From: Betaproteobacteria bacterium
GTDB taxonomy: Bacteria; Pseudomonadota; Gammaproteobacteria; Burkholderiales; CAIKXV01
NCBI GenBank assembly: GCA_021298815.1
Contig: JAJTHE010000048.1
Span: forward strand, 1 to 49,701
Reading direction: 5' to 3'
DNA length: 49,701 nt
This document shows, piece after piece, positions 43,630 through 49,701 of this stretch. The notes under the pieces are model-generated. The model saw only the letters and a list, made by a program, of their open reading frames with translations, made no database searches and was not told where the DNA came from. Every line of letters starts with the position of its first letter. Within the stretch, counting starts at the first letter, position 1. The translations under genes and the position numbers were made by a program.

Positions 43630-46600
43630 ATGGCTACGATCACCTATTTTGCTGCCGCCGGCGCGGTCGACGAGAGCAACCCGGCTGCACTGGCCCAGTT
43701 GCTGTTCGGGTCCTTCGTGGCCGACCCGGTCGCCGTCCAGGTCGACGGGCTGACCATCGTCCTGCGCGATCCGATCACCGGCTATCGACTGGTCCTCGGT
43801 GGCACCTTCAACTTCGACTTCACCACCGGCGAGCTGATCGGCTCGACCAGCACGCTGGCGAGCCTGCGGGTGGAGAACGCGGCCCTGCAGCCGGTGGTGG
43901 CCATCACCGCGCTGCCGGCGCTGACCTTCGACCAGTGGGCTGCGCTGAGCGACGACGCCTTCCTTGCGCTGGTCGAGTCCGCGCCGGTCACGACCTTCGG
44001 CAATGACTTCGACAACACGCTCGAGGGAAATGCACAGGGTGACCAGCTCTACGGACAGGGCGGCGCCGATCGGCTGCTGGGCAAGGGCGGCAACGACACG
44101 CTCGACGGTAGTGGTGGCAACGACAGCCTGTACGGCGAAGCGGACGCGGACACGCTGTCCGGCGGCGAGGGGAACGATTTGCTGGACGGTGGGGCCGGCG
44201 CCGATTCCCTGTCCGGCGACGCCGGGAACGACACGCTGGTGGCTGTCGCCGGCGACGGGAACGACCGTCTCTCCGGTGGGGTCGGCGTCGATCGCCTCGA
44301 TTTCACTGGCCTGCCGTCCGGCGTCGTGGTCGACCAGCAGGCGGGCCGTGCTTCCGGGCCGTCCGGCGAGGACACGCTTGCCGAAGCCTTCGAGGAGGTC
44401 TCGGGCTCGTCCTTCGATGACCAGCTGATCGGCAGCAGCGGTACCGACTGGCTGTCGGGCAATGCCGGCAACGATGTCCTCCAGGGCAGCGGTGGTGCCG
44501 ACGAACTGCTCGGCGGTGCAGGGGACGACACGCTGTTCGGCGGCTTCGATGTGCGCATGGTCGGCGGGACCGGCGCGGATGTCTACGATCTCGGTGCCGT
44601 GGCTCCGCCGACGACGTACTACCGGCAGCAGGCCGGCGCCTTGACGACGCTGCGCGATGCCTCCCAGGGGACCTTCACCCTCACTTCGCTGGACGAGAAC
44701 GCGGACGGCGCGCTGGACGGCGTGACCATCCACTTCTCCGGGTCACCGGGCGAGTTCGGGATGTTCTACTTCTCGACGCGCCTGACCGGCGCGCCGATGA
44801 CCGAAGGCTCGACCTGGTCCAACGTGATGCGCTACCCGTTCGAGTCCGGCGCGTCCGCCGGCATGTGGGTGGCGTTGAACGGGTCCGGCGCCAACACCGT
44901 CACCGGATCCTTCACGGTCGATGAACTGGTGGTCAACGCCACGCCCTCGCCTCAAGTCGCGCGCCTGTCCATCCGTTATACCCAGTTCAACGACGGCAAC
45001 CCACAGCCGTGGACGGGCACGATCGCCTGGAACACGCAGCAGCCGATGGCGGGCCGGCAACTGGTCGAAGCACCTGGCGAAGGGACCGACACCATCCGGG
45101 CGGGCTTCTCCTTCACGCTGCCGACCGCCGGGTCGATCGAGATCGAGAACCTCCTGCTGACCGGGACGGGCGTGACCGACGGCACCGGCAATGCCCTCGC
45201 CAACCTGCTGACCGGCAACACCAGCGCGAACCTGCTGGCCGGCCTCGACGGGAACGACACGCTGGACGGCGGCGGTGGCGCGGACACGCTCGACGGCGGC
45301 GCGGGCGACGACAGCTACCTCGTGAACAACGCCGGAGTGACGCTGGTCGATGCCAGCGGCATCGACCTGGCGTATGCCGGCCTCGACTACGTGCTGCCGT
45401 CGATCATCGAGACCCTGGTGCTCACCGGCAGCGCGATCTCCGGTACCGGGCATACGGGCGCCAACCTGATGGTCGGCAACGCGCAGGCGAACACGCTGCG
45501 CGGCGAGGGCGGCAACGACACCATCGGTGGCGGCGAGGGGCAGGACACGCTGTACGGCGATGCCGGCAACGACGCGCTGTACGGGGAAGGCGGCAACGAC
45601 GTCATCCTCGGGGGCGAGGACGACGACACGATCCAGGGCGGTGCCGGCCACGACCTGATCGTCGGCGAGGCGGGCAACGACTCTGTGCTCGGTGGCGCGG
45701 GCAACGATTCGATCGACGGCCGCGCCGGCAACGACACGCTGCACGGGGCGGAGGAAGTCGACATCATCTTCGGGGATGCCGGGTCGGACCTTGTGTACGG
45801 CGGCAGCGGCAGCGACGTGCTCATGGGCGAGCGCGGCGGGGTGTCGGCCAGCGGTGGCAACGACACGCTGTACGGAGACCTCGACGCGAACGCACTGGAC
45901 GGCGGCGCGGACACGATCGACGGCGACGGAGGCGATGACGTCATACACGGCGGGGGCGGCGGTGACATCATCCTCGGCGACCATGGCAACGACACGATCG
46001 AGGGCGGAGCCGGAGCGGACATCATCGGCGGCAGCGCGGCCAGCCTCGCCAGCATGGAGACCACCGGCAGCGACACCTTCGTCTATCGGGCGCTGACCGA
46101 CGCCGGCGACCTGGTCTTCGGCTTCGACATCCGCAACGGCGACAACGACATCATCGACCTGCGCCCGCTGCTGGAGTCGGTGGGCTACTTCAGCGACACC
46201 GCGCGGGCGGACGGCTACGTGCGGGCTGTGGGCTCCGGCGCCGACGCGCTGGTGCAGGTCGACCTCGACGGCACGGCCAACGGCGCGAGCTTCACGACGC
46301 TGCTGACGCTGATCGACCGCGCGCCGGTGGACATCGTGGACGGTCTTTTCCTGTACATCGACCCGATCATCGGCACCGCCGACGCAGGACCGAACACGAT
46401 CACCGGCAACAAGGGTGCGAACACGCTGTCCGGGCTCGGCGGCAACGACACGATCGATGGGGCGGACAACAACGACACGCTGCTCGGCAACGAAGGAGCC
46501 GACTCGCTGATCGGCAACGCCGGCAACGACGTGATCCTGGGCGGTGACGACGGCGACACGGTGCTCGGCGGTGCCGGCAACGACCTGATCGTCGGGGAAG

Positions 46601-47271
46601 GCGGCAACGACTCGGTGCTCGGCGGCACCGGCAACGATTCGATCGACGGCCGGGATGGCAACGATACGCTCGACGGGCAGGAAGAAGTCGACATCCTCTT
46701 CGGCGATGATGGTGCGGACTCGATCCTGGGCGGCAACGGCAACGACGTGCTGATGGGCGAGCGCGGCGGCGCGAGCGCGACCGGCGGCAACGACACGATC
46801 CGGGGCGAGGACGGCGACGACCTGATCGACGGGGATGCCGGCGATGACCTGATCTTCGGCGGCAACGGCAGCGACGTGATCCTCGGGGACAACGGCAACG
46901 ACACGATCGAGGGCGGCGCCGGGGTCGAGATCATCGGCGGCAGCGCGGCGAGCCTCGCCGGGATCGAGACCACCGGCAGCGACACGTTCGTGTACCGGGC
47001 GATGAGCGATGCCGGGGACTCGATCTACGGCTTCGACGTGCGCCCCGGCGATAGCGACACGCTCGACCTGCGGCCGCTGTTCGATGCACTGGGCTACGTC
47101 GGCAGCACGCCGCGCGTGGACGGCTGGCTGCAGGTGGTGCAGTCCGGGGCGGACGCGCTGGTGCAGGTCGACGCCAACGGCAGCATCGGCGGAGCGAGCT
47201 TCTCGACGATGGTCACGCTGATCGATCGCACGGCAGCGGATATCGGGGACGGGATGTTCCTGTTCCAGTAG
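43630..47271 (+). CDS. RTX calcium-binding repeat protein, large
   Basis: A 1213-residue protein made largely of hemolysin-type nonapeptide repeats (GGxGxDxLx). Residues 1-125 form a unique N-terminal domain (MATITYFAAAG..., FNFDFTTGELIG). Repeat blocks lie at about 130-310, 520-560, 610-800 and 915-1110, separated by beta-rich spacers; the blocks bind Ca2+ in parallel beta-rolls outside the cell. There is no N-terminal signal peptide, and the end (VTLIDRTAADIGDGMFLFQ) fits a C-terminal type I secretion signal. No enzymatic domain is recognised. No secretion genes are in the window. The gene begins a tandem family of three; blocks share near-identical DNA. Possible roles are adhesin, matrix or surface-layer protein. 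Confidence 0.88.
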   Translation: MATITYFAAAGAVDESNPAALAQLLFGSFVADPVAVQVDGLTIVLRDPITGYRLVLGGTFNFDFTTGELIGSTSTLASLRVENAALQPVVAITALPALTFDQWAALSDDAFLALVESAPVTTFGNDFDNTLEGNAQGDQLYGQGGADRLLGKGGNDTLDGSGGNDSLYGEADADTLSGGEGNDLLDGGAGADSLSGDAGNDTLVAVAGDGNDRLSGGVGVDRLDFTGLPSGVVVDQQAGRASGPSGEDTLAEAFEEVSGSSFDDQLIGSSGTDWLSGNAGNDVLQGSGGADELLGGAGDDTLFGGFDVRMVGGTGADVYDLGAVAPPTTYYRQQAGALTTLRDASQGTFTLTSLDENADGALDGVTIHFSGSPGEFGMFYFSTRLTGAPMTEGSTWSNVMRYPFESGASAGMWVALNGSGANTVTGSFTVDELVVNATPSPQVARLSIRYTQFNDGNPQPWTGTIAWNTQQPMAGRQLVEAPGEGTDTIRAGFSFTLPTAGSIEIENLLLTGTGVTDGTGNALANLLTGNTSANLLAGLDGNDTLDGGGGADTLDGGAGDDSYLVNNAGVTLVDASGIDLAYAGLDYVLPSIIETLVLTGSAISGTGHTGANLMVGNAQANTLRGEGGNDTIGGGEGQDTLYGDAGNDALYGEGGNDVILGGEDDDTIQGGAGHDLIVGEAGNDSVLGGAGNDSIDGRAGNDTLHGAEEVDIIFGDAGSDLVYGGSGSDVLMGERGGVSASGGNDTLYGDLDANALDGGADTIDGDGGDDVIHGGGGGDIILGDHGNDTIEGGAGADIIGGSAASLASMETTGSDTFVYRALTDAGDLVFGFDIRNGDNDIIDLRPLLESVGYFSDTARADGYVRAVGSGADALVQVDLDGTANGASFTTLLTLIDRAPVDIVDGLFLYIDPIIGTADAGPNTITGNKGANTLSGLGGNDTIDGADNNDTLLGNEGADSLIGNAGNDVILGGDDGDTVLGGAGNDLIVGEGGNDSVLGGTGNDSIDGRDGNDTLDGQEEVDILFGDDGADSILGGNGNDVLMGERGGASATGGNDTIRGEDGDDLIDGDAGDDLIFGGNGSDVILGDNGNDTIEGGAGVEIIGGSAASLAGIETTGSDTFVYRAMSDAGDSIYGFDVRPGDSDTLDLRPLFDALGYVGSTPRVDGWLQVVQSGADALVQVDANGSIGGASFSTMVTLIDRTAADIGDGMFLFQ

Positions 47272-47305
47272 CGCGGCGCAACTCCAGAAACTGCTGTTCG
47301 GGCAG

Positions 47306-48058
47306 ATGCAGGGCGGTGATTCGACCGGCGTCTCGTTTTCCAGCTCGCAGGTCGTGCAGGTCTGGCCTACCGGCCTGACACTGACGCTGACCGGAAGCTT
47401 CGTCTACAACGGCGTGCCGTCCGACGCCACCCTCGACCGCAACGCGAGCGTGATCGGCGGCATCGTCTTTGCACTGGGCAACGCACAGGTCCTGGTGCGG
47501 ATGGATGACTTCCCGCCGCTCACGGACAACCAGCTCGACCAGTTGACCGACCCGCAGTTCATCCAGTTCTACGTGCTGGATGCGCTGGAAATGATCGGCA
47601 GCGCCTTCGCGAACGGGGTATACATCGTATTCGGCGACCTCGGGGCGGACTCGATCCTGGGTGGCAACGGCAACAACGTGCTGATGGGCGAGCGCCGCGG
47701 CGCGAGCGCGACCGGCGGCAACGACACGATCCGGGGCGAGGGCGGCGACGACCTGATCGACGGAGACGCCGGGAACGACGTGATCCTCGGGGACAACGGT
47801 TTCGACGTCATCGAAGGCGGTGCGGGGGCGGACATCATGGGTGGCAGTGCAGCGAGCCTCGCCGGCCCGGAGACTACCAGCAATGACTACTTCATCTACC
47901 GGGCGATGAGCGATGCCGGTGATTCGATCTACGGTTTCGACATCCGCGCGGCAAACAGCAATACGATCGATCTGCTCTCGCTGTTCACCACGCTGGTGAC
48001 GCTAATCGATCGGAACGCGGTGGACATCACGGACGCCTACTTCGCGTTCACCATCTGA
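47306..48058 (+). CDS. Shortened RTX paralog, probably eroding
   Basis: 250 residues from ATG 47306. In the same frame the homology extends upstream to the previous stop (AAQLQKLLFGQMQ matching PAALAQLLFGSFV of the first RTX protein), but the original start is gone. An N-terminal domain is followed directly by one short repeat block (GADSILGGNGNNVLMGER) and the family C-terminus. Compared with the large paralog, most repeats and a segment before the final VTLIDR are missing as in-frame deletions, and repeat positions are altered (NNV, GERRG). It may be a decaying duplicate or a small variant. No clear ribosome site is visible. Confidence 0.55.
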   Translation: MQGGDSTGVSFSSSQVVQVWPTGLTLTLTGSFVYNGVPSDATLDRNASVIGGIVFALGNAQVLVRMDDFPPLTDNQLDQLTDPQFIQFYVLDALEMIGSAFANGVYIVFGDLGADSILGGNGNNVLMGERRGASATGGNDTIRGEGGDDLIDGDAGNDVILGDNGFDVIEGGAGADIMGGSAASLAGPETTSNDYFIYRAMSDAGDSIYGFDIRAANSNTIDLLSLFTTLVTLIDRNAVDITDAYFAFTI

Positions 48059-48438
48059 TCGACCAGGATCCGCAGGGCGTCCGACCCGGGCGGGAGGCGG
48101 AGGGTGACTCCTCGCATTGGTGCCGCCCGCTCCCTCCGCGTCAGGCACGCGCGCACGTCCTGCTGATCGTTGCGCGGGGCGGCGGTGTGTTCGAGGGCTG
48201 CGTCAGAATGAACGGAGCAAGACGTCCTGGGCCGCAGGCAGGTCGTGATCTGCCTGTCGATGGTCCGAATGGAGCCACTCCTACTTTATGAGAATTTGAC
48301 GACGAAGACGCGATACAATAGCCTCGATAGTAAAATCGCGCAACCGGCCCTCGCATCGCATGGGCAGGCTTCTGCCTGGTCAGGGGACGACCCGATTGCG
48401 CAACCAACCATGAACCCTGAAACAGGGCGGCATTTCGA
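48059..48438. other. Intergenic region between second and third RTX genes
   Basis: 380 bp without a convincing gene. An inverted repeat GCGGAGGG (48097-48104) / CCCTCCGC (48132-48139) may end the upstream transcript. The stretch 48283-48333 is strikingly AT-richer than the surroundings, with TTGACG and TACAAT hexamers (12 bp apart, too close for a standard pair), and probably holds the promoter of the third RTX gene. Two related segments, GCGCAACC preceded by AATC or GATT, recur at about 48335 and 48396. Confidence 0.4.
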
Positions 48439-49701
48439 ATGGCAACCATAACCTCGAGCTTCTCCTCCCTGGCGTCGCTCAACTCGGCCGCGAGCCAGGT
48501 GGTTGGCACCCTGGGCATCAACGCCACCCACGACCGGGCCCAGGTCGCCTACAACAACGCGCTCAACGCGCCGCCGTCCGCCTACACCGTGGCCACGTCG
48601 ACCCAGGCAACTGCGGTGGTGAATGTCTGGGACCTGTTCACGGTCAGGGGCAGCAACCTGCTGTCGTTCCCGAGCGTGATCGACCAGCTGGACTACACCT
48701 TCGGATCGGACAACGCGCAGGTCAGGCTGAACGGGAGCATCGTGCAGTCGAGCCCCGGCGGGCAGGGGTCCGGCAGCATCACGCGCGAGCAGGTGTCGAC
48801 CCCGGGGTTCGGAACGACGACGCTCACGCTGAACTTCCAGCCCAGCTCGTTCAACCCCTACACGCTGTCCAGCGTGTCGTACGAGCGTGGCGGGGCAACC
48901 CTTCTCCTTTCGGGCAACCTGACCGGGCCCGGTTTCGTCCTCAATCCGTTCCCCGTCTTCGTGCCCACGGTCTCCGGGGATTTCACCTCCGGCGCCTTGT
49001 CGCTCGCGGCCGAATCGATGTCGTTCAGTGGGCTTGCGATCCCCGGCGCGACCGTTTTCGCTTCTGGAGACCAGGTGCTGTCGGCGATCCTGTCGGGCAA
49101 CGACGTGGTCAACGGTACATCCACTGCGAACTACCTCGTGGGCCTCGCCGGCAACGACACGGTGTCCGCCGGGGATGGCGACGACACGCTCTACGGCGAT
49201 GCCGGGAACGACTCGCTGTCTGGCGAGGGTGGAAACGACGTCATCCTCGGCGGCGATGACAACGACACCGTCTTCGGTGGCACGGGCAACGACCTCATCG
49301 TGTCCGAGGGCGGCAACGACTCGGTGCTCGGTGGCACGGGCAACGACTCGATCGACGGCCGCTCCGGGGACGACACGCTGCACGGCAACGAGGAAGTGGA
49401 CATCCTGTTCGGTGACGCGGATGGGGACCTGGTCTACGGCGGCAGTGGCAGCGACGTGGTGATGGGCGAGCGCGGCGGGGTGAGCACCTCCGGTGGCAAC
49501 GACACGCTGTACGGCGACCTCGACGCGAACGCGCTCGACGGCGGTGCCGACACCATCGACGGCGACGCGGGCGACGACGTCATCTACGGCGGTGGCGGCG
49601 GGGACATCATCCTCGGCGACAACGGCAACGACACGATCGAGGGTGGGGCGGGGGCGGACATCATCGGCGGCAGCGCGGCGAGCGTGGCCAGCATCGAGAC
49701 C
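48439..49701 (+). CDS. RTX calcium-binding repeat protein (3' end beyond window)
   Basis: The frame opens at ATG 48439 and is still open at the last base, 421 codons. Residues 1-215 form a unique beta-rich N-terminal domain (MATITSSFSSLASLNSAA..., QLDYTFGSDNAQVRL), different from that of the first RTX protein. Typical nonapeptide repeats then begin near residue 218 (LSGNDVVNGTSTANYLVGLA) and continue to the window edge. The last ~300 bp are nearly the same as 45750-46060 of the first RTX gene. No signal peptide, so type I secretion is expected. Because the gene is open-ended it is easily missed by ORF callers. Confidence 0.85.
   Translation, partial: MATITSSFSSLASLNSAASQVVGTLGINATHDRAQVAYNNALNAPPSAYTVATSTQATAVVNVWDLFTVRGSNLLSFPSVIDQLDYTFGSDNAQVRLNGSIVQSSPGGQGSGSITREQVSTPGFGTTTLTLNFQPSSFNPYTLSSVSYERGGATLLLSGNLTGPGFVLNPFPVFVPTVSGDFTSGALSLAAESMSFSGLAIPGATVFASGDQVLSAILSGNDVVNGTSTANYLVGLAGNDTVSAGDGDDTLYGDAGNDSLSGEGGNDVILGGDDNDTVFGGTGNDLIVSEGGNDSVLGGTGNDSIDGRSGDDTLHGNEEVDILFGDADGDLVYGGSGSDVVMGERGGVSTSGGNDTLYGDLDANALDGGADTIDGDAGDDVIYGGGGGDIILGDNGNDTIEGGAGADIIGGSAASVASIET

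Noticed and set aside
44743..45984. Long minus-strand frames across the RTX genes
   Set aside because: Mirror images of the repeat coding with Val/Ala/Ser periodicity; no family resemblance.
44000..49701. Regular short repeats as a CRISPR array
   Set aside because: The 27-bp periodicity is in frame and encodes GGxGxDxLx nonapeptides; there are no unique spacers.

Overview
The window looks like part of the chromosome of a GC-rich purple photosynthetic betaproteobacterium (Burkholderiales, Rubrivivax-like). The evidence is the gene order bchZ-pufB-(extra gene)-pufA-pufL-pufM-pufC-crtA-crtD-crtC, the spheroidene-type carotenoid genes, and a betaproteobacterial-looking housekeeping set (hemA-prfA-prmC, argH beside an AlgZ/AlgR-like pair, tamA-tamB). 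This assignment is an inference from gene content; no rRNA gene is present.

Layout. 1-8.7 kb: right end of the photosynthesis gene cluster. BchZ (5' end missing) makes bacteriochlorophyll, PufB/PufA form LH1, PufL/M/C form the reaction centre, and CrtA/D/C finish the carotenoid pathway. Two features are unusual: a 74-residue PufB-like protein that lacks the bacteriochlorophyll-ligating histidine and carries a C-terminal tail (1567-1791), and a four-heme PufC fused to a C-terminal OmpA-like domain. 8.7-13 kb: polysaccharide deacetylase, LytTR regulator and LytS-type kinase, argH. 13-16.7 kb: a Phn-type ABC transporter (D-E-C order) divergent from a metallophosphoesterase. 16.7-22.1 kb: a biotin-dependent carboxyltransferase with its biotin carrier, then prmC, prfA and hemA. 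Two TGT-N12-ACA palindromes 8 bp apart (the PpsR/CrtJ pattern) lie upstream of hemA. 22.3-25.7 kb: small membrane protein, MFS transporter, a four-helix membrane protein with a hairpin-rich leader, and a photolyase/cryptochrome-like FAD protein without the usual N-terminal domain.

25.9-28.8 kb: apparent operon of a Bug-type solute receptor, a DUF1989 protein, a RidA protein and a glutaredoxin-DinB fusion. The last gene has an in-frame TGA exactly at the first cysteine of its CxxC motif, followed by a hairpin with bacterial SECIS geometry. It is therefore a candidate new selenoprotein that ordinary ORF calling truncates. 28.9-33.4 kb: a periplasmic protein behind an FNR-like box, then a phosphite system: ptxD (phosphite dehydrogenase) divergent from ptxABC (ABC transporter), with a palindrome and a Pho-box-like site between them. 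33.4-43.5 kb: MATE exporter, a tiny membrane protein, tamA-tamB, a quinone oxidoreductase and a glycosyltransferase. 43.6 kb to the end: three tandem RTX calcium-binding repeat proteins, the middle one eroded and the last running off the window.

A dispersed repeat (core CCGGGTCAGAGACGA) occurs at gene 3' ends near 28.8 kb and, as an inverted pair, at 33.4-33.5 kb. No tRNA, rRNA, CRISPR array or transposase gene was recognised.
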